From Acidimicrobium ferrooxidans DSM 10331 (GTDB taxonomy: Bacteria > Actinomycetota > Acidimicrobiia > Acidimicrobiales > Ilumatobacteraceae), in the NCBI GenBank assembly GCA_945865395.1, contig CAMBDT010000003.1, positions 1 to 37,706 of the forward strand: a stretch of DNA of 37,706 bases, written 5' to 3'. This document shows, one piece after another, positions 19,424 to 30,052 of the stretch (the first letter of the stretch is position 1; the number at the start of each line of letters is the position of its first letter). The position numbers and the translations under genes were made by a program. The notes under the pieces were generated by a model. The model was not told the DNA's origin, ran no database searches, and was given only the letters and a program-made list of their open reading frames with translations.

Positions 19424-19981
19424 TTACACTTCTAATAGTTCTTGCTCTTTGCGTGCAAACGCTTTATCAACAGCCTCTACCGTCGTCTGGGTTAATTGTT
19501 CGAGCTCTTTTTCGGCTCGATCCAAATCGTCTTGCGAAATATCGCCGTCTTTTTGTGCCGTCTCAAGAACTTTGCGTGCATCGCGACGAATACTGCGTAC
19601 GGTCACGCGACCTTCTTCGGCCATATTCTTGACAACTTTTACGAACTCTTTGCGCCGCTCTTCGGTCAGTGCCGGAAAGTTGAGTCGAATCACGACGCCA
19701 TCGTTGCTCGGCGAAAGACCAAGGTCACTCGATTGCAAAGCACGCTCAATCGCGGTGATCGAACCACGGTCATGTGGCTTTACTACGAGCATGCGTGCTT
19801 CTGGCACTTGAAACGAAGCCAGTTGCAGCAACGGAACATACGCGCCGTAATATTCGACTTGCAATTTCTCTACTAGCGAAGCGTTCGCCCGACCAGTGCG
19901 CACACCTGTGAATTGCGCTTGGACATGCTCAACAGCCTTGCCCATTTTCTCCATCGCGTCGAGCAGAGTTTCGTCTATCAC
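19424..19981 (-). CDS. frr: Ribosome recycling factor
   Basis: [34 protein letters not shown]...[18 protein letters not shown]. Confidence 0.98.
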   Translation of the reverse strand: MIDETLLDAMEKMGKAVEHVQAQFTGVRTGRANASLVEKLQVEYYGAYVPLLQLASFQVPEARMLVVKPHDRGSITAIERALQSSDLGLSPSNDGVVIRLNFPALTEERRKEFVKVVKNMAEEGRVTVRSIRRDARKVLETAQKDGDISQDDLDRAEKELEQLTQTTVEAVDKAFARKEQELLEV

Positions 19982-20715
19982 TCGACGAGGGTTCCTATCT
20001 TCTGGCCTTCAAGAATTTTTCGAACATTACCCTTTTCGAGCAAGTTGAAAACAACGATCGGAATTTTGTTGTCCATGCAGAAAGTGATCGCCGTCGAATC
20101 CATTACTTTCAGACCTTTGCTGATTACATCTAGATAACTGATTTCGTCGAAACGCGTCGCCGTTTTATCTTTCTTCGGGTCAGCCGTGTAAACGCCGTCG
20201 ACACCAGAGTGCGTGCCCTTCAAAATTGCCTGTGCCGAAATCTCGGCGGCGCGCAACGCTGCGGCCGTATCAGTCGTAAAGAACGGGTTGCCTGTGCCAC
20301 CAGCAAGAATCACAATTCGACCTTTTTCAAGATGGCGCTCGGCTCGGCGACGAATATATGGCTCGGCTACTTTCGGCATTTCAACTGCCGTCATCACTCG
20401 CGAGAACTGGCCAACTCTTTCAAATGCGTCCTGCAACGCCAGCGCGTTCATCACCGTTGCGATCATGCCCATATAGTCGGCCTGAGCCTGGTCCATGCCT
20501 TGGCCCGCGCCTTTGAGGCCACGCCAAAAGTTGCCGCCGCCCACGACCACGGCGATGTCCACATTCAGATCGCGACGGGTTTCGTGCAACTCGGTTGCGA
20601 TTTGATGCAACACATCTGAGTCAAGACCGAAACCAGTCGGTTCAGCCAAGGCCTCTCCAGATAATTTCAAAACCACCCGCTTCCAACGAGGATTCGCGGA
20701 CGACGCACCAGCCAT
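19978..20715 (-). CDS. pyrH: UMP kinase
   Basis: [46 protein letters not shown] overlap with frr. Confidence 0.98.
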   Translation of the reverse strand: MAGASSANPRWKRVVLKLSGEALAEPTGFGLDSDVLHQIATELHETRRDLNVDIAVVVGGGNFWRGLKGAGQGMDQAQADYMGMIATVMNALALQDAFERVGQFSRVMTAVEMPKVAEPYIRRRAERHLEKGRIVILAGGTGNPFFTTDTAAALRAAEISAQAILKGTHSGVDGVYTADPKKDKTATRFDEISYLDVISKGLKVMDSTAITFCMDNKIPIVVFNLLEKGNVRKILEGQKIGTLVE

Positions 20716-20719
20716 AGCT

Positions 20720-21508
20720 CTAGCCTATTTCAACCTGCGCAAAGCGAATAATTTTGGCCGCGCCAATAACCGCCGCCACAGAGAGCTTGTCGTCCTTGGC
20801 ATATGGCTGTTCAAGCAGACAAACATCTTTGAAGAACCCAGTCACACGACCATCAACGATCTTGGCGATCGCTTGCTCTGGCTTGCCCTCGTTGCGAGTC
20901 ACGACTTCAAGCGTTGCGCGCTCGGCTGCAACCACTGAGTCAGGCACGTCCGTCTTGTTCAAATATTTCGGTCGGGCAAATGCGATGTGCACTGCAACAT
21001 CGTGGGCCAAGTCATCTGTTGCACCACTCATCTCAATCAGCACACCATTTATGCCACGACTGCCTTGCAGGTGAGAATACGAACCGATCTTGTTGCCTGC
21101 AGCACCTTCGATGCGAACGACATCACCGACTTCGATTTTTTCTTTGAGCAAAATCTTGAGGTCTTCAAGCTGAGTTGCGCGTTGCAAAACTGCCGCTTCA
21201 CCCTTTTCGAGAACCAGTGCAACTAGTGCTTCTGCTTCGGCTTTGAAACCGTCGCTGCTTGCGACAAAGTCAGTTTCACATTTCAACTTGACCATCGCAC
21301 CAACATTGCTTTTGACTAGTAACGCAACAACACCTTGTGCGTTGTCACGATCGTCGCGCTTGGCACTTGCTGACAAACCCTTTTCACGAAGCCACTGTTT
21401 TGCAGCCTCGATATCTCCGTTTGCTTCTTCAAGTGCTTTCTTGCAGTCCATCATTCCGGCGCCAGTTGCCTGACGCAGTGCTTGTACTTCTTTTGCTGAA
21501 AATGCCAT
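20720..21508 (-). CDS. tsf: Elongation factor Ts
   Basis: [48 protein letters not shown]. Confidence 0.98.
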   Translation of the reverse strand: MAFSAKEVQALRQATGAGMMDCKKALEEANGDIEAAKQWLREKGLSASAKRDDRDNAQGVVALLVKSNVGAMVKLKCETDFVASSDGFKAEAEALVALVLEKGEAAVLQRATQLEDLKILLKEKIEVGDVVRIEGAAGNKIGSYSHLQGSRGINGVLIEMSGATDDLAHDVAVHIAFARPKYLNKTDVPDSVVAAERATLEVVTRNEGKPEQAIAKIVDGRVTGFFKDVCLLEQPYAKDDKLSVAAVIGAAKIIRFAQVEIG

Positions 21509-21519
21509 TTCGACCAGTT

Positions 21520-22383
21520 CTACTCTGACTTTGGCGCAACTTTTGCGTCACGCTTTGTCATCTCGGATGCTGCTTGGGCTTTCGCTGCTTCTTGTTGCGC
21601 CTCGAAAATTGCCTGCTCGGCAGGTGTTCGTGTGTTGACCGGTGCCGCAGGTATCGTCGCGCCAGTTGTTGTCGGTGCCGCACGCGGAGTCATCTTCTCG
21701 GCGATGTAGCGACCTTCAATAACCGCTTCGGCAATAACGCGAGCCATCAACTCGTTCGCACGAATCGCATCATCGTTGCCCGGAATCGGGTAGTCAATGA
21801 TGTCTGGGTTCACATTTGTGTCAACAACTGCGATAACCGGAATGCCAAGTTTGCGCGCTTCTGTCACCGCGATGTGCTCTTTCAAAGTATCGAGCACGAA
21901 AATCGCATTCGGACGACGACCCATCGAGCTGATACCCGACAAGTTGCGCTGCAACTTCTCAAGTTCGCGGCTGATCAATAGAGCTTCTTTCTTCGGCATC
22001 AAATCAAACTCGCCTGTCTCGCGAAGACGCTCGTATTCTTGCATCTTGCTGACGCGCTTTGAGATTGTGTCGAAGTTCGTCAACATGCCGCCCAACCAAC
22101 GCTCGTTGACATAAGGCATGCCACAGTGTTGAGCGAAAAGTCGCACTGGATCTTGCGCTTGCTTCTTTGTGCCGACGAACAAAATATTGCCACCGTTGGC
22201 GACAAGATCACGAACGAAGCGATACGCCTCTTCGATTCGAACCAAAGTCTGTTCAAGGTCGATGATGTAAATGCCATTGCGCTCGCTGTGAATGAAGCGC
22301 TGCATTCGTGGGTCCCAGCGGGCTGTGCGATGTCCGAAGTGAACTCCGGCCTCAAGCATTTGACGCATGCTGATAATTGCCAT
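21520..22383 (-). CDS. rpsB: 30S ribosomal protein S2 (track ORF extends upstream to 22455)
   Basis: MAIISMRQMLEAGVHFGHRTARWDPRMQRFIHSERNGIYIIDL; ATG at 22383 is preceded by an AGAGAGGAAA Shine-Dalgarno. Confidence 0.97.
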   Translation of the reverse strand: MAIISMRQMLEAGVHFGHRTARWDPRMQRFIHSERNGIYIIDLEQTLVRIEEAYRFVRDLVANGGNILFVGTKKQAQDPVRLFAQHCGMPYVNERWLGGMLTNFDTISKRVSKMQEYERLRETGEFDLMPKKEALLISRELEKLQRNLSGISSMGRRPNAIFVLDTLKEHIAVTEARKLGIPVIAVVDTNVNPDIIDYPIPGNDDAIRANELMARVIAEAVIEGRYIAEKMTPRAAPTTTGATIPAAPVNTRTPAEQAIFEAQQEAAKAQAASEMTKRDAKVAPKSE

Positions 22384-22416
22384 GACTAATTTCCTCTCTG
22401 TGGTTAGATACACGAC

Positions 22417-22430
22417 CTTCGGCGCCGAAG
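22417..22430 (-). promoter_or_regulatory. Perfect 14-bp palindrome CTTCGGCGCCGAAG in the rpsB leader
   Basis: Self-complementary; lies about 34 bp upstream of the rpsB ATG, can form a 5-bp stem with a GCGC loop in RNA. Confidence 0.5.
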
Positions 22431-22522
22431 CGACCACATGATGAAAGCCGTGCAAATTAATAGTGGGATATAAAATTCGTTACTTCAACTAGCCCCAAAA
22501 TCCTAGCGGTCGACCACCTCGT

Positions 22523-23047
22523 TTAGCACTGCAAATTCAACGGATTTCGCGTGCGGGCGAACCCATCTTCGTCGCTGATTAACACGGCTCTTGCGTGATT
22601 CGTTGTGGTGTTTGCGAGAAATTTCATCGGGTCGAGATATTGCACAACGCCACCCGAGAATTCGCGAATGCCGAAATAAAGATTCGGCCCTGACTCAGCG
22701 ATTCGTTGCCCCGCAACGACACGGTCGCCGACGCGCACCTCGCTAATAGCGATCTTGCCATATGTAATTCGGCGATTGTTCGTTGTTAGCAGCACGAGAT
22801 ATTTTGTGCGATTTACCTCACCACGAAAACTAATCACGCCGTCGGCTACGGCAAAAATCGGCTCACTGGCGTTTAGTTGCAATTCGATGCCACGATTTCC
22901 CGAACACTGTTCGCATTTTGGCGCTCGGAAATAATCAATAATCACGACATCGTCAAAATTTGCAACAGGGCTGCGCATCAAACATGCTGTCGCATCAACC
23001 GGCGTCAAGAAAATTGTCACCAAACAAAGCGTCGCAATTAGCGACAA
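22523..23047 (-). CDS. Secreted M23-like (LytM) peptidase-domain protein
   Basis: Signal peptide; FRAPKCEQCSGNRGIELQLNASEPIFAVADGVISFRGEVNRTKYLVLLTTNNRRITYGKI...VRVGDRVVAGQRIAESGPNLYFGIREF; syntenic between whiG and rpsB. Confidence 0.75.
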   Translation of the reverse strand: MSLIATLCLVTIFLTPVDATACLMRSPVANFDDVVIIDYFRAPKCEQCSGNRGIELQLNASEPIFAVADGVISFRGEVNRTKYLVLLTTNNRRITYGKIAISEVRVGDRVVAGQRIAESGPNLYFGIREFSGGVVQYLDPMKFLANTTTNHARAVLISDEDGFARTRNPLNLQC

Positions 23048-23082
23048 CCAAATGGTTGCGAAAATTTTAGTGCGCCTAAAGA

Positions 23083-23847
23083 TTAGGCGACGTCGGCGGC
23101 GGCAAGACGCGAGCGCAACTGCAACACAGCCTTGGTGTGAATCTGCGATACACGGCTCTCGGTCACGCCCAGCACTTCGCCAATTTCGCCAAGTGTCAAA
23201 TTTTCGTCGTAGTAAAGAACTAATACTGTTCGCTCTCGTTCAGGAAGTCGCTTAATTTCATTGCGCATTATTTTGCGCAATTCGGTTGCCTCAACCACCG
23301 AGTCTGGGCTCGGCACATACGATGCGCCACCATGTGTAGACGCAGGCGTGTTGTCGGCAACAACATGATCAAGCGGACCGACAGCGCTCGACGCAATTTC
23401 AGTCAACCAAGTTTCAAGATCGCTGCTATTGATTTTTAGTTTGACCGCTAACTCTTCATCAGTTGGTGCACGCTTCAACTCGTGCTCAAGATCAGAGATC
23501 GCATTTTCTACAGTTCTGGCTTTTGATCGCACACTGCGCGGCACCCAGTCGAGCGAGCGCAAACTATCCAAAATTGCGCCACGAATGCGTGGAATTGCAT
23601 AAGTCTCAAATTTGAAACCCAGCGCCGGGTCAAAGCGATCGATCGCATTCATTAGACCAAACACGCCAGAACTTACAAGATCGCCAATTTCGACTCGCTT
23701 TGGCAAACCTGCCGCAAGTCGGCCTGCAACGAACTTAACTAGCGAGGCATAGTGCACGACGAGCCACTCGCGCGCGAGCGGGTCTTTTTGCGCGTGCCAC
23801 TTATCCCATGCTTGATCAATTGTTAGACGAACAGGCAGTGCGTTCAT
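23083..23847 (-). CDS. whiG: RNA polymerase sigma factor, FliA/WhiG family
   Basis: EIGDLVSSGVFGLMNAIDRFDPALGFKFETYAIPRIRGAILDSLRSLDWVPRSVR...LTLGEIGEVLGVTESRVSQIHTKAVLQLR. Confidence 0.9.
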   Translation of the reverse strand: MNALPVRLTIDQAWDKWHAQKDPLAREWLVVHYASLVKFVAGRLAAGLPKRVEIGDLVSSGVFGLMNAIDRFDPALGFKFETYAIPRIRGAILDSLRSLDWVPRSVRSKARTVENAISDLEHELKRAPTDEELAVKLKINSSDLETWLTEIASSAVGPLDHVVADNTPASTHGGASYVPSPDSVVEATELRKIMRNEIKRLPERERTVLVLYYDENLTLGEIGEVLGVTESRVSQIHTKAVLQLRSRLAAADVA

Positions 23848-24728
23848 GCGCGTGGGTGCGATGCGCCATACGCAGATTTGAGGCGCTCTTTGCTGACTTG
23901 TGTGTAGCGCTGAGTCGTCGCCACATCTGAATGCCCGAGCAACTCTTGCACGGCGCGCAAATCTGCGCCGTTGTCGAGCAAATGCGTGGCGAAAGTGTGC
24001 CGCAACGCATGTGGATGCGTCGGCGTCAGTGCCCGCTCATCGATAATTCGTCGCACATCACGTGGCGCCAACCGCCCACCGCGAGAATTCAAAAACAGGG
24101 CCACAGATTCGCGCTGTTGATCCACAACTTCACGACGCAACTTGACCCACCGCTTCACTGCGTCAACACTTGGCTCGCTAACCGGAATGCGGCGTTCTTT
24201 CGAACCTTTGCCCATCACCGTCACCGTGTTATTGCGTGCATCAATGCTGTCGATATCTAACGAGCAAAGTTCGCTCACTCGAAGACCACTGCCATAAAGC
24301 AGTTCGATCACAGCCGTGTCACGAGTCGACTTCCACTCGGGCACTTCTGGGTCTTTGCAAATCAACAACGCGTTGAGTTGTTCTTTGGTCAAAACCTTTG
24401 GCAATCGTCCCGTGCCCGACGGCGTACGCACGCCAGTTGTCGGGTCGGCTTTAATTGCTTTGTTGCGTACCTGCCAAGCAAAGTAACGACGAATCGCCGC
24501 AAGTTTGCGAGTCACACTGCGCTTGGCTTGACGATTGGTCGTCAGAAAACTCAAATATTGGCGCACCATATCGCGAGTTACATTTTTCGGCGAAGTCACT
24601 TTTTGTCGCGACAACCACTCAGCGAATTGTTTGACATCACTCGCGTAGGCACTCGTCGTATGCCCCGAGGCAGCCGTCATCGAGCCAACAAAGTCGTCGA
24701 TGCTCCACCCCGCCGCCATAACAGTCAT
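23844..24728 (-). CDS. xerC: Tyrosine recombinase XerC-like
   Basis: LLYGSGLRVSELCSLDIDSID, THPHALRHTFATHLLDNGADLRAVQELLGHSDVATTQRYTQV. Confidence 0.93.
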   Translation of the reverse strand: MTVMAAGWSIDDFVGSMTAASGHTTSAYASDVKQFAEWLSRQKVTSPKNVTRDMVRQYLSFLTTNRQAKRSVTRKLAAIRRYFAWQVRNKAIKADPTTGVRTPSGTGRLPKVLTKEQLNALLICKDPEVPEWKSTRDTAVIELLYGSGLRVSELCSLDIDSIDARNNTVTVMGKGSKERRIPVSEPSVDAVKRWVKLRREVVDQQRESVALFLNSRGGRLAPRDVRRIIDERALTPTHPHALRHTFATHLLDNGADLRAVQELLGHSDVATTQRYTQVSKERLKSAYGASHPRA

Positions 24729-24752
24729 AACGGTATCTCTTTGGGTGTGTCG

Positions 24753-25937
24753 CTACCCGAATTCGATTACTTCCCACCACCCAGAGTTGTTGACCACCCA
24801 ACCCAAAGCCTCTAATCGACCAAGCGAAATCGCCGCCTCTAAAAGTGGCACCGATGTGCGAATCACAAACTCGTCTAACGAAAAAGGCGATCCAACCATG
24901 ACGGCCACAAGATGCGCGTCTCGCTCTGAAAGTTTTGCTCGCGGATCAAACGACTTTTCGTTGGCGCGTCGATTGTCGAGTCCAAGTGCCACCAAAATAT
25001 CGTCGACACCGACAACCGGCAAACACCCTTGTTGCACAAGCAAGTTGGTGCCAACAGATGCGATGTTTCTCGGCGAGCCAGGCACAGCCAACACGGTTAC
25101 ATCTCGTTTTTGAGCTTCATCAACCGTGATCATTGATCCGCCTTTGTCGCGGCTTTCAACAACGACCAAGACTTCACTCAGTGCTGCCAAAATTCTGTTG
25201 CGCAACGGAAACCGAAATGCTTCAGGTGGCGCACCTGGCGGCGATTCGCTCAATAACACGCCGGCCTGCGCCACGTCGCGCCACAACTCAGCGTGTTCTT
25301 TTGGGTAAACATAATCAAGCCCAGATGCGACAACACCAACTGGCGCCGCAGCGTCACCAAACGCCGACTTCAATTTTTCAATTTCAGCACCATGAGATTT
25401 TTGATACGCGCGCAACGCCCCACGATGCGCCCAGCCATCAATGCCTCGCGCCAAACCCGAAACGACACAAACACCGTTGAGCGTCAATTCAAAAGCCAAA
25501 TGAGACGCGAAATATCTTCCCGACGCCGTAGCGCTGCGCGTGCCGATCATGCCCACACGCCGTGTTTTAAGCGATTGTAGGTCGCCTTGATAAAACAAAA
25601 CCGCGGGTGGCGCCAAATCGTTTTTCAAACAAGACGGATAATTTGACTCGCCGTGCAGCACAACATGAATGCCTGATTTTTTGCATCGCCCCAAAATCTG
25701 TTCTTGCAAATCGCGAGTTGCATTCGCCCGCCACATCGCACCAAGACCACTTTCTTGCAGTAACGCAGCAACAACCTCATGTGGCTTGGCTCGACCTTGC
25801 ACAACTGCCCAAGCAGTTTGTGGGTCGTGATACTTGAGCAAAGTCGTCAGCCGTTTTGGCCCAATCTTCGGCAGCGCCGTCAACGATGCAGCCACCAAAT
25901 GATCAACATCTAAAAAGTTTTGCGTTACGATGCCCAT
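24753..25937 (-). CDS. dprA: DNA-processing protein DprA
   Basis: VGMIGTRSATASGRYFASHLAFELTLNGVCVVSGLARGIDGWAHRGAL; FPLRNRILAALSEVLVVVESRDKGGSMITVDEAQKRDV. Confidence 0.95.
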   Translation of the reverse strand: MGIVTQNFLDVDHLVAASLTALPKIGPKRLTTLLKYHDPQTAWAVVQGRAKPHEVVAALLQESGLGAMWRANATRDLQEQILGRCKKSGIHVVLHGESNYPSCLKNDLAPPAVLFYQGDLQSLKTRRVGMIGTRSATASGRYFASHLAFELTLNGVCVVSGLARGIDGWAHRGALRAYQKSHGAEIEKLKSAFGDAAAPVGVVASGLDYVYPKEHAELWRDVAQAGVLLSESPPGAPPEAFRFPLRNRILAALSEVLVVVESRDKGGSMITVDEAQKRDVTVLAVPGSPRNIASVGTNLLVQQGCLPVVGVDDILVALGLDNRRANEKSFDPRAKLSERDAHLVAVMVGSPFSLDEFVIRTSVPLLEAAISLGRLEALGWVVNNSGWWEVIEFG

Positions 25938-25939
25938 AA

Positions 25940-27520
25940 CTAGAACATCAACTCTCTCGTGCGCAAACCAGACGCAAGGTCAACGCGCATCATCAACGCA
26001 AGATTCAAATGTGCTTCTTCTACGACATCGGGTGCTCCGTCCAAATCTGCAATCGTGCGCGCAACACGGCGCACGCGGTGATAACCACGACCCGTCAAAT
26101 GCCCAATTTCGAGTTCGCGACGCAATCGCTTCTCTGCGCTTCTCGATAACGGCGCGACAAGGTCTAATTGCTCGCGACTCAGAGCCGAATTGGCGCAACC
26201 CGATCGAAAAAATGCCAACTCTCGCGCCGCTGCGACTCGATCGGCAACATCTGCAGTCGACTCGCCACGTTGCGGACTGACTAGTTCATCAGTGTTTGGT
26301 CGCGACACTGCAACTCGTAAATCAAATCTGTCGAGCAATGGCCCCGAGAACCGGCGCAGATATCTTGCCCTGGCCGTGTCATCACATGTGCAAGCACCTG
26401 GCGAGCCCTCGCCACACGGGCAAGGGTTGGTCGCGGCAACAAGCAAAAACTTTGCCGGCATCACAACACTCGTTCGAGCGCGTGCCAAGCGCACCGTGCC
26501 TTGCTCAAGTGGTTGACGCAATGCATCAAGCACCGACGGTGCGAACTCGCCGAGTTCATCTAAAAATAAAACGCCGTTACTCGCCAGAGAAATTTCACCA
26601 GGTCGCATCAATGCCGTACCACCGCCGACCATCGAAACCATCGATGATGAATGATGTGGCGCACGATACGGCGCACGACGAATCAAACCCGCGTTCGGCG
26701 ATTCGAGATGCACCGATGAATGCACCATCGTTGTCGCAATTGCTTCTTCGTCTGTAAGTGGAGGCAACAATCCAACAAGTCGCTCGGCCAACATTGTTTT
26801 GCCCGCCCCAGGTGGACCAACGAGCAACAAATGATGCGCACCCGCCGCGGCAATTTCAAGTGCACGCCGTGCAACAGGCTGCCCCTGCACATCAGCGATA
26901 TCTAATGCACTCGCCCGCATAGCACCCGCACTAACCGTTGTGGCATAGCCATGATTATTTTGGCGCGTCACATTTGTCTCGGCCGATGTACGCGAAACTA
27001 TTTCGCGTTGCCATTCGGCACGCCCAGCCAGACACTCGACTACATCCACTAAATTTTGTGCGCAATAAACTTCGCTCGGTGTGGCTGCACGCGCCTCTGC
27101 AAAGTTGCCCGGCGCGACTATCGACTTGCGATCAGTCAATGCCAAAATCAACGGTGTCGCACCGCGCAGTGGTCGCAACGAACCATCAAGTCCAAGTTCG
27201 GCGATAAACGCAAAGTCAGACAAGACATCAACGCTGACAATTTCTTGTGCTGCCAACAAGCCAATCGCAATCGCCAGATCTAAACACGCCCCAGACTTAC
27301 GATCGCCAGTTGGCGCCAAATTCACAGTCACCCGTCGCGTCGGCCACGGCAAACCCGACGACAACAATGCCGCGCGTACGCGATCGCGACTCTCTCGACA
27401 AACTTCGTCAGGTTGACCAACAACCGTGAAACCTGGCAAGCCGATGCCCGCATGAACTTCAACATCAACTCTCGAGCCACGCACACCCAACAAAGTCGCC
27501 GATCGAACTGATGCAAACAC
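25940..27520 (-). CDS. comM: YifB/ComM-family Mg-chelatase-like AAA+ ATPase
   Basis: FASVRSATLLGVRGSRVDVEVHAGIGLPGFTVVGQPD; Walker A LLVGPPGAGKTMLAERL; FLDELGEF. GTG start at 27520 with an upstream AAGGAAG Shine-Dalgarno; the track start at 27607 is probably too long. Confidence 0.93.
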   Translation of the reverse strand: MFASVRSATLLGVRGSRVDVEVHAGIGLPGFTVVGQPDEVCRESRDRVRAALLSSGLPWPTRRVTVNLAPTGDRKSGACLDLAIAIGLLAAQEIVSVDVLSDFAFIAELGLDGSLRPLRGATPLILALTDRKSIVAPGNFAEARAATPSEVYCAQNLVDVVECLAGRAEWQREIVSRTSAETNVTRQNNHGYATTVSAGAMRASALDIADVQGQPVARRALEIAAAGAHHLLLVGPPGAGKTMLAERLVGLLPPLTDEEAIATTMVHSSVHLESPNAGLIRRAPYRAPHHSSSMVSMVGGGTALMRPGEISLASNGVLFLDELGEFAPSVLDALRQPLEQGTVRLARARTSVVMPAKFLLVAATNPCPCGEGSPGACTCDDTARARYLRRFSGPLLDRFDLRVAVSRPNTDELVSPQRGESTADVADRVAAARELAFFRSGCANSALSREQLDLVAPLSRSAEKRLRRELEIGHLTGRGYHRVRRVARTIADLDGAPDVVEEAHLNLALMMRVDLASGLRTRELMF

Positions 27521-27606
27521 TTTTACTTCCTTTTTATATTCAACAACCGCAATAACACGACGACATGACGCCAATCTGATTAACCAACCTGAGATACTTG
27601 AGCGCA

Positions 27607-28089
27607 ATGACTTTTTCGAAAATCTCGATCACTAACTCGATCACTAACACGACTAATACTTTTCGTCAATGTGTACGCCGTGTCACTCACACGGCAACTA
27701 CCGCGATTGCAGCAGTCTTGGCCGTATCGACGCTTACAAGTGCGTGCGCCGAAACGCCACGAACTGCAACAAACTTCTGTCGACAGCTGGCTCTTGAAGT
27801 GCCCGGGATCACCCAGCCAACTGCGACTCAAGCCGAAGTTTCAGAGATGCTTGATCGTTACAAACGACTTGGCAAAGTCGCGCCACTGGCAATCGAAAAT
27901 GACTGGCAGTCGCTCACCGAACTTCTCACCGTTGCATCGCGCGCCAACCCCACCGACGCAGAAAGTGTTCAGGCTGTCATTGACATGTCATATGCGACCG
28001 AAAAAGCCGCCGACACCGCAGCAAAATGGATTCGTGAAACTTGCGGTGTCGACATCTCAACCGGGCTCAATGTCGGCCCGACCCCGTAA
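27607..28089 (+). CDS. Hypothetical secreted or lipoprotein-like protein
   Basis: Hydrophobic N-terminal segment ATTAIAAVLAVSTLTSAC followed by a soluble domain; coding frame from ATG 27607. Confidence 0.65.
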   Translation: MTFSKISITNSITNTTNTFRQCVRRVTHTATTAIAAVLAVSTLTSACAETPRTATNFCRQLALEVPGITQPTATQAEVSEMLDRYKRLGKVAPLAIENDWQSLTELLTVASRANPTDAESVQAVIDMSYATEKAADTAAKWIRETCGVDISTGLNVGPTP

Positions 28090-28102
28090 CGACTAAAAAG
28101 CG

Positions 28103-28693
28103 CTAGCGAATTTCTCCGCGCTTGACAATTACTTTGTCAACCAAACCGTAGTCACGCGCCTGCTCTGCGGTAAACCAGCGATCGCGTTCAGAGTCTGTCT
28201 GAATGTCTTCAAGCTTGCGACCCGAGTGATGCGCCGTAAGTTTTGCCATGCTCAACTTTGTATAAGCAAGCTGTTCGGCTTGAATTGCAATATCAGAAGC
28301 CTGACCGCGCAAACCAGCCAATGGTTGATGCATCATGATTCTTGCGTTGGGCAATGTGTATCGCTTGCCTGCAGCACCAGCGGTCAACAAGAATTGCCCC
28401 ATTGATGCAGCCAGTCCCAAACACACAGTGGCGACATCGCATGAAACAAATTGCATCGTGTCATAAATCGCCATACCTGCAGTCACCGAACCGCCAGGAC
28501 TATTTATATATAGCCAAATGTCGGCCTTCGGATCTTCGCCTTCAAGAAACAGCAACTGCGCGCAAACCTGATTGGCAATCTCGTCGTTGACGTCGGTGCC
28601 GAGCATGATCACGCGACTCTTGAGAAGTCGCACAAAAATGTCGCTACGGGCATCGAATCCGCCCTCGAGGGCTACAGGAAGAATATTTGACAT
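28103..28693 (-). CDS. clpP: ATP-dependent Clp protease proteolytic subunit
   Basis: [78 protein letters not shown]...[11 protein letters not shown]...MHQP. Confidence 0.96.
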   Translation of the reverse strand: MSNILPVALEGGFDARSDIFVRLLKSRVIMLGTDVNDEIANQVCAQLLFLEGEDPKADIWLYINSPGGSVTAGMAIYDTMQFVSCDVATVCLGLAASMGQFLLTAGAAGKRYTLPNARIMMHQPLAGLRGQASDIAIQAEQLAYTKLSMAKLTAHHSGRKLEDIQTDSERDRWFTAEQARDYGLVDKVIVKRGEIR

Positions 28694-28718
28694 GCCTTGC
28701 AGGCTAGTGCGCGCACAA

Positions 28719-30029
28719 CTATTGCCGACGGACGCCACTTAAAATAACAATCACACGCTCGTCATCGGCGATTTCTTGGCGCATCGCCAAAAGCCCCGCA
28801 AGCCCCGCCGCGCCCGTCGGGCTGACATCAATATTTGTCACACGATGTGCGAGGTCAAAACTCTCGCGCACTTGACCTTCACTCGCAACAACCGCACAAC
28901 CACCACTGTCGGCCATCGCATTGCACGCACCTACCCAGTCATAGGTTTCATCATCCAAAATTCCGTCGGCAAGCGAAACCGGCGTCGTCTCCCACGGCCA
29001 CATGCATTGCGACCAGCGTGCACCTGCGTTGCGAGCACCGCCAGTTTTCTGTGCAATCTCAAATGCGCGAGCCAGTGGCGCACATCCTTCAGTCTGTACT
29101 GCGTGAATTTTTGGTTTCGTCGCCCCCGCAAAAAAACCATTCGCTGCACAAGTAACAAACGCACCGCCACCCGCCTGCACAAACATCCGACTAAATAACG
29201 CGCCTGGTAGATCTTCGGCGACGACCGCCATCTCCCAACCAATCGTGCGACCACCGTCAAGACACCAGGCGTTTTCAGGCCCCTGCACCCCAAACGGAAT
29301 CGCACCCGAAACGATCGCTTCTCGAAATCTAAACACGCACGGATCACCCGGCGGGTCGGTCGCCACTCTCGCACACCGCACGATGTTCGCATTCAGCGAA
29401 TTCAAAATCTTTATCGTCGCTGCATCAGCATGCTCGGGCACGAAAACTTGAATTGGCCAACTAACTGCGCGAGCCAATGTGCTGGCTGCAATCGCTGCGT
29501 TACCGCACGACGCAATCGCCAATTGCGGCCGCTCGCTTCGATCTCGCCACGGCGCACGGCCCGCCTGTTCAACAGCGACCAGATGCAACAATTGTGTAAA
29601 CAAATGTCGTGCTTTTTGTGAACCAGCAACATTATGCGTCTCGTCTTTAACCCAAACGCCACCTTGCTGGTCAAAACCCAAAGCATCGCTCAACGAGTCA
29701 TTTCGCAAGAATGGCGTGGTACGAAAACCAGTGCCAGCAACTTTGGCAACAGCATCATCAAGGTCGCGAATAATCTTCGTGCGTAATTCAAAATCAAAAC
29801 CCAATGTCGCGGCAAATGCATCCCACGCCAAATAGCGTTGAAAGCCAACGAACGGATTCGCATCGCCGTTTGTGCGCAACGGCGCAATCAAATTCTCAAT
29901 TTCGAGCACATGGTGTCGATCTGTATCACTCGAATTCGGGCATCGCCACGAAAAAATCTCGCTGATCGCCACTCGCTCGCGACAAACGGCGCACCGCCAA
30001 CCAGTCACCACCGGCGTCTGCACACTCAC
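28719..30029 (-). CDS. Threonine-synthase-like PLP-dependent enzyme (fold type II) with degenerate N-terminal Cys knuckle
   Basis: [22 protein letters not shown] at the N-terminus; [29 protein letters not shown]-lysine region; [32 protein letters not shown]. Confidence 0.82.
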   Translation of the reverse strand: MSVQTPVVTGWRCAVCRERVAISEIFSWRCPNSSDTDRHHVLEIENLIAPLRTNGDANPFVGFQRYLAWDAFAATLGFDFELRTKIIRDLDDAVAKVAGTGFRTTPFLRNDSLSDALGFDQQGGVWVKDETHNVAGSQKARHLFTQLLHLVAVEQAGRAPWRDRSERPQLAIASCGNAAIAASTLARAVSWPIQVFVPEHADAATIKILNSLNANIVRCARVATDPPGDPCVFRFREAIVSGAIPFGVQGPENAWCLDGGRTIGWEMAVVAEDLPGALFSRMFVQAGGGAFVTCAANGFFAGATKPKIHAVQTEGCAPLARAFEIAQKTGGARNAGARWSQCMWPWETTPVSLADGILDDETYDWVGACNAMADSGGCAVVASEGQVRESFDLAHRVTNIDVSPTGAAGLAGLLAMRQEIADDERVIVILSGVRRQ

Positions 30030-30052
30030 GGCCGCGATACCGCTCTAGTCAA

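Noticed and set aside
23844-24728. Tyrosine recombinase as a sign of an integrated element
   Set aside because: It is the chromosomal XerC in the conserved dprA-xerC-whiG-rpsB order, with no attachment-site repeats or phage genes around it.
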